From the NCBI GenBank assembly GCA_031292735.1, contig JARLGP010000269.1, positions 1 to 10,383 of the forward strand: a DNA stretch of 10,383 nucleotides, written 5' to 3'. Below, in pieces: positions 1-6,327 of this stretch. This DNA comes from Holophaga sp. (lineage in GTDB: Bacteria; Acidobacteriota; Holophagae; Holophagales; Holophagaceae). Position 1 is the stretch's first letter. Every line of letters starts with the position of its first letter. The notes beneath the pieces were generated by a model. The model made no database searches. It had not been told where the DNA came from and saw only the letters and a list, made by a program, of their open reading frames with translations. A program made the position numbers and the translations under genes.

Positions 1-422
1 CCTACAAGGTGCTCAACCACCAGCACCTGCCCGAGGCCTGGGCGGCCATGGAGGCGCTGGGGATCAAGGGCCGGCTGGCCTTCGTGCCCCAGAGCGCGCC
101 CATGGTCCGGGGCATCTTCGCCGCCCTGCAGTTCCCGCTGCCCGAAGGCCTCGACCTGGCCGGCCTGCAGGCCCGGGCCCAGGACGTGTTCCGGGACTCG
201 CCGCTGGTGCGCCTGCTGGCCGATTCGCCGCGGGTGGGGGCGGTGGCCGGCAGCGCCTTCGCCGACGTGAGCGTGGCCGCCCGGGACGGCAGCGGCGTGG
301 TGCTGGCCGCCATCGACAACCTGGGCAAAGGCATGGCTTCCCAGGCGGTGCAGTGCATGAACCTGGCGCTGGGCCTGCCGGAAACCCTCGGTCTCAAGAT
401 CGCCGGGCGCTATCCAGGCTGA
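1..422 (+). CDS. argC: N-acetyl-gamma-glutamyl-phosphate reductase, C-terminal part (5' end outside window)
   Basis: About 139 C-terminal residues are visible, in the frame whose first whole codon is at base 3, ending at the TGA at 420-422. ArgC reduces N-acetyl-glutamyl-5-phosphate with NADPH to the semialdehyde, the third step of arginine synthesis in the cytoplasm. Family landmarks seen: the NHQHLPE stretch at bases 15-35, matching the His-rich HxHxPE segment of ArgC that carries the active-site His; PMVRGI at about bases 100-117, matching the conserved P-x-x-RGI; and AIDNLGKGMASQAVQCMN followed by GLPETLGL near the C-terminus, a hallmark of the family (AIDNLxKGAAGQAVQNMN, GLPETxGL). The catalytic Cys and the NADPH-binding N-terminal domain lie upstream of the window. 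A LysY-type enzyme of lysine synthesis is a related alternative but less likely. A transporter gene follows 76 nt downstream on the same strand. Confidence 0.9.
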   Translation, partial: YKVLNHQHLPEAWAAMEALGIKGRLAFVPQSAPMVRGIFAALQFPLPEGLDLAGLQARAQDVFRDSPLVRLLADSPRVGAVAGSAFADVSVAARDGSGVVLAAIDNLGKGMASQAVQCMNLALGLPETLGLKIAGRYPG

Positions 423-431
423 ATTTGCCCT

Positions 432-437
432 TATAAT
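432..437 (+). promoter_or_regulatory. Candidate -10 box (TATAAT) upstream of the transporter gene
   Basis: A perfect TATAAT lies in the short argC-transporter gap. At the usual distance upstream there is no good TTGACA-like -35 (the hexamer 17 bases upstream is GCTATC, inside the end of argC), and there is no extended TGn. A start near 444 would give a leader of about 55 nt. In such GC-rich DNA a perfect hexamer stands out, but it is weak evidence without a -35. Confidence 0.35.
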
Positions 438-498
438 GGCTCCCAGGGCATCTTATATCCATACGATTTGGTGAAGGGAGCCCCCGAAAGGAGCCATC
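438..498 (+). promoter_or_regulatory. Transporter leader with alternative base-pairings that can cover the Shine-Dalgarno
   Basis: GGCTCCC at 438-444 is the exact reverse complement of GGGAGCC at 476-482 (7 bp, 31-nt loop). The first six bases (438-443) can instead pair with GGAGCC at 490-495, which includes the ribosome binding site (GAAAGGAG at 486-493, 5 nt before the ATG at 499). The two pairings exclude each other. A transcript starting from the TATAAT at 432-437 would begin near 444 and lack the 5' arm, so this fold would exist mainly in read-through RNA from argC. The pairings are seen in the sequence; a regulatory role is inference. Confidence 0.3.
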
Positions 499-1863
499 AT
501 GTCATCATCCGCCCCGCTAAGCCGGGACGCATTCGCATCCACGCTCGGCGCTTTCGCCGCCACTCTGGGTTCTGCCATCGGCCTGGGAAACATCTGGAAG
601 TTCCCCTACCTTACCGGTTCCAACGGCGGCGCCGCCTTCGTGCTGGTCTACCTGCTGGCCGTCGCCTTCGTCGGCATCCCCATCCTGGTAGTGGAACACA
701 CCATCGGCCGGAAGATGCGGCTCAATGCGGTGCACGCCTACGGCACGGTGATCCCCGGCCAGAAGTTCTGGACCGGGGTCGGCCTGGCCGGGGTGGCCGC
801 GGCCTTCCTGATCATGGCCTTCTACACCGACGTGGCGGGCTGGGTGTTCGCCTACGTGTACAAATCGTTCGCCGCCTTCCTGTCCGGCACCACCCTGGAC
901 AGCAAGACCTTCGGCGCCCTGGCCGGCGGCATCTGGGAACCGCTGCTCTGGCAGGTCGGCGTGCTGGTGCTCACCACCACCATCATCGCCAGCGGCGTCT
1001 CCAAGGGCATCGAGAAGGTCACCAAGGCCCTCATGCCGGCGCTGTTCATCCTGCTCATCATCTGCGACATCCGGGCCCTCACCCTGCCCGGGGCCGGGGC
1101 CGGCGTGGCCTACCTGTTCAAGCCGCACCTGTCCAAGCTGACCGCCTCCATCGTGCTCTACGCCCTGGGCCTGGCCTTCTTCAAGCTGTCCCTGGGCATG
1201 GGCACCATGACCACCTACGGCTCCTACCTGCCCGACGACGTGCGGATCGTGCCCAACGCCACCAAGGTGGCCCTGGCCGACACCGCGGTGTCCCTGCTGG
1301 CCGGCCTGGCCATCTTCCCGGCGGTGTTCGCCTTCGGCGGCAAGCCGGCCGGCGGCCCCGGCCTCCTGTTCAACACCATCCCGCTGATCTTCAGCCAGAT
1401 GCCCCTGGGCGGCCTGTTCACCATGCTGTTCTTCGTGCTCACCGCCATCGCCACCATCGGCGCCATGGTCAGCCTCATCGAGGTGCCGGTGGCCTGGATC
1501 ATCGAGAAGGGCCACATGACCCGGCCCGCCGCCGCCACCCTCACCGGGGTGGTGATGTTCGCCCTGGGCGTCCCCTCCACCCTGTCCCAGAACCCGCTGC
1601 TGGCCAACGTGAAGCTTTGCGGCAAGACCTTCTTCGACCTGTTCGACTTCATGTCGTCCAACGTGCTGCTGCCCCTGGGCGGGCTGGCCATCGCCATCCT
1701 GGGCGGCTGGTTCCTGTCCCGCACCGAGTTCAAGGCCGAGATGAACAAGGGCTACGCCACCGAGCCCTGGCACGGGCGGCTGCTGTTCGGCATCCTCAAG
1801 TTCGTGACCCCGATCCTCATCCTGTTGATCCTGCTGTCCAGCCTGGGCGTGATCAAGATCTGA
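499..1863 (+). CDS. NSS/SNF-family transporter (LeuT fold) with altered sodium sites
   Basis: An inner-membrane protein of 454 aa with 11 predicted helices, typical of short bacterial NSS members (LeuT itself has about 519 aa and 12 helices). The family normally couples uptake of amino acids or related amines to Na+; the substrate cannot be read here. TM1 carries GLGNIWKFPY (residues 28-37) and TM6 carries FFKLSLGMG (227-235), both NSS signatures. Aligned by eye with LeuT: Asn27 is kept (N31), Arg30 is Lys (K34), gate Asp404 is kept (D383), Gln250 is Leu (L225), Thr254 of Na1 is Lys (K229), Asn286 is Asp (D261), and Thr354/Ser355 of Na2 are Gly/Ala (G321/A322). The start at 499 is supported by GAAAGGAG with a 5-nt spacer. 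It lies 76 nt after argC and converges with the M16-like gene. The family call is firm; sodium dependence should not be assumed. Confidence 0.93.
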   Translation: MSSSAPLSRDAFASTLGAFAATLGSAIGLGNIWKFPYLTGSNGGAAFVLVYLLAVAFVGIPILVVEHTIGRKMRLNAVHAYGTVIPGQKFWTGVGLAGVAAAFLIMAFYTDVAGWVFAYVYKSFAAFLSGTTLDSKTFGALAGGIWEPLLWQVGVLVLTTTIIASGVSKGIEKVTKALMPALFILLIICDIRALTLPGAGAGVAYLFKPHLSKLTASIVLYALGLAFFKLSLGMGTMTTYGSYLPDDVRIVPNATKVALADTAVSLLAGLAIFPAVFAFGGKPAGGPGLLFNTIPLIFSQMPLGGLFTMLFFVLTAIATIGAMVSLIEVPVAWIIEKGHMTRPAAATLTGVVMFALGVPSTLSQNPLLANVKLCGKTFFDLFDFMSSNVLLPLGGLAIAILGGWFLSRTEFKAEMNKGYATEPWHGRLLFGILKFVTPILILLILLSSLGVIKI

Positions 1864-1871
1864 CGTTCCCG

Positions 1872-1901
1872 GGGGCCCGCGCCGTTCAGGCGTCGGGCCC
1901 C
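1872..1901. terminator. GC-rich hairpin between convergent genes, possible bidirectional terminator
   Basis: Between the ends of the transporter (1863) and the M16-like gene (stop 1886-1888), bases 1872-1879 pair with 1894-1901 (8 bp), and 1880-1883 pair with 1889-1892 (4 bp) across a single bulged T at 1893. The loop is 1884-1888 and contains the stop codon of the minus-strand gene. There is no T-tract on either strand, so it is not a classical intrinsic terminator. It may still act as a 3'-end stabilising hairpin or as a weak terminator for both genes. Confidence 0.4.
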
Positions 1902-3175
1902 ACGATGACCACCGGCTTCAGCCCGGCCTTGTCGGCCGCCTGGAGCACGCCCGCATCCGCCCCCACCAGCAGGAAGCGCAGCCGCTGGGGGTCCAGCCAG
2001 GCCTGGAGGGCCTGGTCGATCTCCTTCAGGGTCAGCCTCTGCACCGCCCGGGCCAGTTCCGGGTTCAGCCGGCCGTCCAGGGTCTCCCGCAGCAGGGCCT
2101 CCGGGTGCAGGGCCAGGGCGCTGTTCTCGGCCTTCCATTGGAGGAGCGCGCAGGCCAGGTCCTCCGGCGAGAACCCGGCGCTGCGCAGGCGCTCCAGGGC
2201 GGCCATGAAGCCAGGCACCAGGGTGTCCCGGTCGCGCAGGGGCACCTCGGCCTTGATCAGCAGCGGGCCGTGGCTGTCCGCAGGCAGTCGGAAACTCATG
2301 GCGAAGCCGCCGAACCGCGAGCGGGAGGTCCGGGCCAGCAGGATGGGCAGCAGGGCCTCCACGGCGGGGTTGCCCTCCGGTCGGGACGCGCCGGCCCACA
2401 GCTCGGCCCCGGGGCCCGGCTCCAGCACCGCCAGCAGCCGGGGTTCCGGGCCGCTCCGGGCGGAGCGGTAGGGCGGCAGGCCCTTCAGGGGCACCTGGTC
2501 GGCCGGCCCCCAGATGCCCAGGTGCATGAGCACCAGCTGCTTGGCCTGGGTGAGGTTGAGATCGCCGTAGAACATCAGGGTGGAGCGCTCCGGGCGCAGC
2601 ACCCGCCGCCGGAAGTCCACCAGGTCCTGGTATTCGATGCGATCGAGGCCCAGCTCCGCCGGAGGCCGCACGGCCCCGGCGTCGCCGAGGTTCCACAGGA
2701 ACCGCCCCATGGCCCGTTCCCGGGGCGAGGCGGCGGCGGCCAGCTTCAGCGCGGTTTTCCGTTCGCTTTCCACCAGCGGGCCGTCGAACGCCGGCCGGAC
2801 CACCGCGTTCACCAGCAGCTCCATGGCCATCTCCTGGGACCGGCTGTCGGCCGCCAGGGTCCAGCGGTAGGCGCCCATGCGGGCGGTGAAGCCCAACTTC
2901 ATCCCCAGGGCGTCCACCGCGCGGTTGAAGGCGGCGCGGTTGTAGGGTCCGGCCCCGCCGGCGTCCAGCACTTCGGCCAGGAACCCGCCAAGCGCTTCCT
3001 TGCCGGCGGGGAGCTCGGAACGGTCCCAGCGGGTGATCAGCTCCATGCGGATCAGGGCCCGTTCGTGGCTCTCCAGCAGCACGCAGGTCAGTCCGGATTC
3101 CATGGTGAAGGTCTGGGGGGCCTGGGCGGCCAGGGAAACGCTGACCAGGGCGGCCAGGACGAGGAGGAGCTTCAT
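1886..3175 (-). CDS. Secreted M16-peptidase-like protein lacking the zinc motif (second of pair)
   Basis: 429 aa with a signal peptide ([19 protein letters not shown]), so probably periplasmic. It has the M16 (pitrilysin/insulinase-like) two-half layout: a region resembling the N-terminal domain (about 22-215, with ALGGFLAEVLDAGG at 61-74 and YGDLNLTQAKQL at 203-213) and a region resembling the C-terminal domain (about 245-425). Active M16 enzymes bind zinc with HxxEH after G-L-A; here that site reads GFLAE (64-68), so both His and the Glu are gone and hydrolysis is not expected. Its ATG (3173-3175) overlaps the stop of the upstream M16-like gene by 4 nt (ATGA), with AGGTG 5 nt upstream, so the two are probably translationally coupled and may form a heterodimer, as M16B pairs do. 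Similarity to M16 is weaker than in its partner; family assignment rests on layout and pairing. Confidence 0.8.
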   Translation of the reverse strand: MKLLLVLAALVSVSLAAQAPQTFTMESGLTCVLLESHERALIRMELITRWDRSELPAGKEALGGFLAEVLDAGGAGPYNRAAFNRAVDALGMKLGFTARMGAYRWTLAADSRSQEMAMELLVNAVVRPAFDGPLVESERKTALKLAAAASPRERAMGRFLWNLGDAGAVRPPAELGLDRIEYQDLVDFRRRVLRPERSTLMFYGDLNLTQAKQLVLMHLGIWGPADQVPLKGLPPYRSARSGPEPRLLAVLEPGPGAELWAGASRPEGNPAVEALLPILLARTSRSRFGGFAMSFRLPADSHGPLLIKAEVPLRDRDTLVPGFMAALERLRSAGFSPEDLACALLQWKAENSALALHPEALLRETLDGRLNPELARAVQRLTLKEIDQALQAWLDPQRLRFLLVGADAGVLQAADKAGLKPVVIVGPDA

Positions 3176-4881
3176 GGCCGCACCTGTGATTCCAGCAGCT
3201 TGAGGGTCTGTTCCCGCTCCTCGGCGGACAGCATGCGCAGCTGCCGGATGGCCTCCCGCAGCACCACCTGGGACTGGGCGCCGGAACCCAGCTTGCGCTG
3301 CAGCAGGGCGGTGAGCACATGGAGCAGCCGGCTTTCGGTGCGGTCCATGGGCAGCAGCAGGGGGTCGGGCCCCAGCTGGGCGATGGTCGCCTGGGCCGGC
3401 ACCAGGTAGGTCCGGGCCGCCCGCTGGACCTCCGCGGCCTTGAGGTTGCCGCCCGATTCCAGGGCCCGGAACGCCAGCCGCCAGTCGCCGCCCTGGCACC
3501 TGGCCTCGCCCAGGGCCTCGGCCAGGGTGCCGGCGTCCTCCTGCACCAGGATCTCCTCCGCCTCCATCTGCACCTGGGCCTGGCGCACTTCCAGGTCGGG
3601 CAGGGGCTCCCGCTGCAGGCGCAGGACCTCGTCCTGGATGGCCTGTTCCAGTTCGTCCAGGGAATGGCCTTCCGCCGGTTCCGCCTCGATCACCAGCAGG
3701 TTCACGTCGCGCCGGCCGGGCACCCCCATCCGGATGCTTATGCGCCGGGCCAGGCCCCGGGTCGCCACCAGGTCCTGGTTGAGCCGGGCGCTGGGGGCGC
3801 CGCCCAGGATCTGCACCAGAGCGCGCAGGGCGGCCCCGTCCGGATGGTTTGCGGGGGGCACCCGCCAGCCGAAGAAGACCCGGGTGTCGCCGGTGGTGCT
3901 GACGATCAGCCGCCGGCCGCCCGGCGATTCCAGCGAGCTCACCGGCTCGCTCACCTGGAACAGCTCCGCGCCTTCCCAGTGGGCGGCACTGCCGGTCCCC
4001 TTGGGCAGGGAGCCGAAGGTCTGCTCCAGCTGGGGCAGCACCGCCCGGCCCTGCACATCGCCCACCAGCACCAGCTGCAGGGTCCCCGGGGAGATCGCCC
4101 AGTGGGCGTAGGTCCTCAGCTCCCGCCAGCTGATCGATTCCACCTGGGACCGGTGGAATTCCCCGGCCAGCGAATAGGGCCGGCCGGACAGCCCCATGGC
4201 CAGCAGCACCGACAGGGCCGGCGGGCTGGGCGGAGTGCCCGCCTCGATTTCCTGGATCAGCCGGTCGCGCTCCATGGGGAACCGCCCCATGGGCAGGCTG
4301 CGCAACTGGGCCGCCTCCGTCCGGCACCAGGCCCCCAGCCCGGAGACGGGGAGGTCCATGCCCTGGGAGATGAAATCGGCCGCCACCACCACATCCCGGG
4401 CCGTGGCGCCCAGGGAATCCAGGGCGTCCCAGCTTTCGATCCCGCCCAGCCGCCGCAGCAGGGCGGCCCTGGCGTTCTCTTCCAGCACCTTGAGCGCCGG
4501 CAGTTCCGGAGAGGTCGGGACCAGGCCCGCCTGGGGCAGCCGGGCCTGGGCCAGGCGGTCCAGCCGCAGGGCCTCGAAGGCTCCGCCCTCCTGCTCCAGC
4601 ACCGGATCCAGGCCCTGTTGCAGACTGGCCGGCAGCGCCCGGCGCAGCACCGTCCTGGCCAGCAGGTCGGCCGCCACCGGAGGCAGCCCGCCGGTGTTGG
4701 CGCGGCCGCCGCGGATGAACACCCGCGCCTGGACGGCGCCGCTGCCCGGCCGTTCCACGATCATGACCTTGATCCCGTTGCCCAGGGTGGCTTCGAACAC
4801 CTGCGGCATCCGCACGCTCTGGGCGCCGCCGGCCACCCCGAACAGGATGGAAACGGCCAGAGCGAGAGGGGCGCAGCGCAT
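3172..4881 (-). CDS. Secreted M16-peptidase-like protein lacking HxxEH (first of pair)
   Basis: 569 aa, signal peptide at 1 to about 20, so periplasmic or envelope-located. M16 layout in order: strand [15 protein letters not shown] (30-44); the helix that should hold HxxEH, here PVAAD (68-72); [13 protein letters not shown] (203-215), as in the ERxxVxEEI helix; GLSGRPY (230-236), as in the GxPY of M16; VLVGDV (271-276), ending the first half; then a PF05193-like second half with FFGWRVPP (336-343) and [17 protein letters not shown] (355-371). In active subunits the last element is followed by GLAY; here it is GLAR. A helical C-terminal extension covers about 510-569. With the zinc ligands absent it is most likely a non-catalytic partner, chaperone or binding protein. 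The start is chosen for the signal peptide; the G-run directly before the ATG is a poor SD, which suits coupling to the gene 18 nt upstream. Confidence 0.87.
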   Translation of the reverse strand: MRCAPLALAVSILFGVAGGAQSVRMPQVFEATLGNGIKVMIVERPGSGAVQARVFIRGGRANTGGLPPVAADLLARTVLRRALPASLQQGLDPVLEQEGGAFEALRLDRLAQARLPQAGLVPTSPELPALKVLEENARAALLRRLGGIESWDALDSLGATARDVVVAADFISQGMDLPVSGLGAWCRTEAAQLRSLPMGRFPMERDRLIQEIEAGTPPSPPALSVLLAMGLSGRPYSLAGEFHRSQVESISWRELRTYAHWAISPGTLQLVLVGDVQGRAVLPQLEQTFGSLPKGTGSAAHWEGAELFQVSEPVSSLESPGGRRLIVSTTGDTRVFFGWRVPPANHPDGAALRALVQILGGAPSARLNQDLVATRGLARRISIRMGVPGRRDVNLLVIEAEPAEGHSLDELEQAIQDEVLRLQREPLPDLEVRQAQVQMEAEEILVQEDAGTLAEALGEARCQGGDWRLAFRALESGGNLKAAEVQRAARTYLVPAQATIAQLGPDPLLLPMDRTESRLLHVLTALLQRKLGSGAQSQVVLREAIRQLRMLSAEEREQTLKLLESQVRP

Positions 4882-4899
4882 CCCCCCAGAGTAACAAAA

Positions 4900-5757
4900 T
4901 TAGTGGACCAGGATGCTGCCGTTGGTGGTGGACAGGTGGATCTTCTGGGTGCGCCCCGGCACTTTCACATGGACCCGGTGCTTGCCCAGTTCAAGAACCT
5001 GGGCGCTGGCCACCTTGATCCGGATGCTGCCGTGGGCGTTTTCGGCCAGCAGCTCGCCGGTGGCCCGGCCCAGTTCCAGGTCGATGGCGCCGTTGGTGCT
5101 GGCCAGGCTGATGCCCTCGCCCCAGCCGTCCAGGTTCCGGGCCTTGATGAAGCCGTTGGTGGTTTCCAGCTGCACCTGGCCGTCCACGTCCTCCAGCACG
5201 ATCCGCCCGTTGGCGGTGCCGCCCCGGATGCGGGCATGCAGGCCCCTGGCCTCCAGGTTGCCGTTGCTGGTCTCGGCCTGGACTTCCCCGGCGATGCCGG
5301 CCAGGGTGATGTCGCCGTTGGTGGTTTCGCAGCGCACGTAGCCGACCACCGTATCCACCGAAATGGGCCCGTTGGTGGTGCGGAAGTGGCCGAGCAGCTT
5401 GCGCGGCACCCACAGGGACATCCGGCACCAGGGGCTGGGCGCCGAGGCCTGGCCCAGGGTCAGCAGCGGCTGCTGGAACTGGGCCTCGATGTCCAGGCCG
5501 GTCCCGGCGCGCACGATCACAAGGTCGATCCGGCGCTGCTCCGAGTCGCGGATCTCGGCCGACAGCGCCACCTCCTCCTTGTCCCAGCCGGTCACCAGGA
5601 TGGCGCCGTTGCGGTTCCGCACCCAGAGCTTGGAACCGTAGCCCAGGCTTTCCGAGCGGGTCTCGATCCGGCTGGGCGGGCGCACCTCCTCCTGGGCCGC
5701 CAGGCCCAGACCCAGGGCGAAGGCGGCGAACAGCGCAAGGGCGGCCTTGAGGATCAT
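4900..5757 (-). CDS. DUF4097-like secreted beta-solenoid protein
   Basis: 285 aa with a signal peptide (about 1-21, ending LGLAAQ), so exported. The mature protein repeats a [T/S]-[T/S/A]-N-G turn followed by a beta strand: the NG pairs are at 129, 147, 165, 183 and 201 (an exact 18-residue period), then 222 and 279, with a degenerate AHG at 242 and an early RNG at 50. This is the pattern of the DUF4097/DUF4098 putative adhesin family, expected to form a right-handed beta-helix; function in the family is largely unknown. The start at 5757 is preferred over an upstream in-frame ATG at 5790 because GGGAG lies 7 nt before it and the signal peptide then begins at residue 1. It is first in the operon, 18 nt before the M16-like pair, suggesting a shared envelope role such as binding or scaffolding. 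It diverges from dut. Confidence 0.85.
   Translation of the reverse strand: MILKAALALFAAFALGLGLAAQEEVRPPSRIETRSESLGYGSKLWVRNRNGAILVTGWDKEEVALSAEIRDSEQRRIDLVIVRAGTGLDIEAQFQQPLLTLGQASAPSPWCRMSLWVPRKLLGHFRTTNGPISVDTVVGYVRCETTNGDITLAGIAGEVQAETSNGNLEARGLHARIRGGTANGRIVLEDVDGQVQLETTNGFIKARNLDGWGEGISLASTNGAIDLELGRATGELLAENAHGSIRIKVASAQVLELGKHRVHVKVPGRTQKIHLSTTNGSILVH
4919..5376 (-). repeat. 54-nt periodic repeats coding the solenoid rungs
   Basis: Within the DUF4097-like gene the plus strand shows a recurring CCGTTGGTGGT-like core (reverse complement codes T-T-N-G). Asn codons of the core fall at 5371, 5317, 5263, 5209 and 5155, exactly 54 nt apart, then at 5092 and 4921, with a diverged copy near 5032. 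The copies are imperfect but similar at DNA level, so rung gain or loss by slippage or recombination is possible. Confidence 0.75.
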
Positions 5758-5804
5758 GAAGCATCTCCCGGAGGGGCAGGTCCGGCTCATGCGCGCCGGT
5801 CAGG

Positions 5805-5810
5805 TATCAT
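5805..5810 (+). promoter_or_regulatory. Possible -10 box for dut in the divergent gap
   Basis: The 105-nt gap between the divergent starts at 5757 and 5863 must hold promoters for both dut and the envelope operon. TATCAT at 5805-5810 is the best plus-strand -10 candidate and would give a leader of about 45 nt. No convincing -35 precedes it, and no clear promoter was found for the minus strand. Confidence 0.22.
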
Positions 5811-5862
5811 CTTGGCAGGGAGCGGTCTCGCCCGCCCCATGCCTTGTCCATCTGGAGCTCCC

Positions 5863-6324
5863 ATGATCCCCATTCCCATCTTCCGGATGCCCCACGCCCT
5901 CGGGTTGCCCCTCCCGGAACGGGCCACCGCCCATTCCGCGGGCCTGGATCTGCGCGCGGCCATTCCGGAACCGGAAACCTGGGAACTGGCCCCGGGCGAG
6001 CGCCGCCTGGTGCCCACCGGCCTGGTGCTGGCCATTCCCCCGGGCTACGAGGGCCAGGTCCGGCCCCGCTCGGGGCTGGCCTTCAAGCAGGGCGTCACCG
6101 TGCTGAACGCCCCCGGCACCATCGACGCCGACTACCGGGGCGAAGTGCAGGTGCTCCTCATCAACCACGGCTCCGCCCCGTTCCGGCTGCGCCGGGGCGA
6201 GCGCATCGCCCAGCTGCTGCTGGCCCCCGTGCCGCAGTGGGGCTGGCAGGAAGTGGCCGCCCCCGCCGAGCTGGGCGACACCCAGCGCGGCGAGGGCGGC
6301 TACGGTTCCACCGGAAAGGGCTAG
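5863..6324 (+). CDS. dut: Deoxyuridine 5'-triphosphate nucleotidohydrolase (dUTPase)
   Basis: 153 aa, the usual size for a trimeric dUTPase. It hydrolyses dUTP to dUMP and pyrophosphate in the cytoplasm, keeping uracil out of DNA and feeding thymidylate synthesis. All five family motifs are present: I, AGLDLRA (26-32); II, RPRSGLA (67-73); [18 protein letters not shown] (81-95), including the uracil-binding turn and the catalytic Asp of the GTID segment; [15 protein letters not shown] (111-123); [11 protein letters not shown] (142-151), the C-terminal arm that closes over the substrate. In motif V a Tyr replaces the usual Phe, a conservative change. The start at 5863 has GGAG 5 nt upstream (5854-5857) and matches the family N-terminus; an in-frame ATG at 5839 would add eight residues. 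It ends 3 bp from the convergent skp stop. Confidence 0.96.
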   Translation: MIPIPIFRMPHALGLPLPERATAHSAGLDLRAAIPEPETWELAPGERRLVPTGLVLAIPPGYEGQVRPRSGLAFKQGVTVLNAPGTIDADYRGEVQVLLINHGSAPFRLRRGERIAQLLLAPVPQWGWQEVAAPAELGDTQRGEGGYGSTGKG

Positions 6325-6327
6325 GAT

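Noticed and set aside
517..1773. A 418-codon minus-strand frame opposite the transporter
   Set aside because: It consists almost only of Gly, Gln, His, Glu and Ala; this is the reverse reading of GC-biased hydrophobic codons.
468..2471. A 667-codon plus-strand frame overlapping the transporter and the next gene
   Set aside because: It is Arg/His/Pro-rich, lacks domains, and overlaps the clear NSS reading frame at 499-1863.
3172..3175. Possible frameshift splitting one M16 gene into two
   Set aside because: The ATGA overlap, the new signal peptide at the second start and a complete two-domain layout in each half show two separate genes, not a broken one.
1886..4897. A single 1003-codon minus-strand frame suggesting a fused M16 protein
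   Set aside because: Its upstream part is out of frame with the first M16-like gene and is Gly/Pro/Arg-rich noise. The genuine second M16-like protein starts at the ATG at 3173-3175, with its own signal peptide.
5839..5862. Upstream in-frame ATG as the dut start
   Set aside because: It would add eight residues not seen in the family, whereas the ATG at 5863 has GGAG 5 nt upstream and gives a standard dUTPase N-terminus.
3319..6324. A 1001-codon open frame on the plus strand that runs opposite the M16-like and DUF4097-like genes into dut
   Set aside because: Only its last 154 codons are dut. The upstream part is low-complexity Gly/Pro/Gln/His/Arg, as expected opposite GC-rich coding DNA, and the minus strand there has genes with signal peptides and family motifs.
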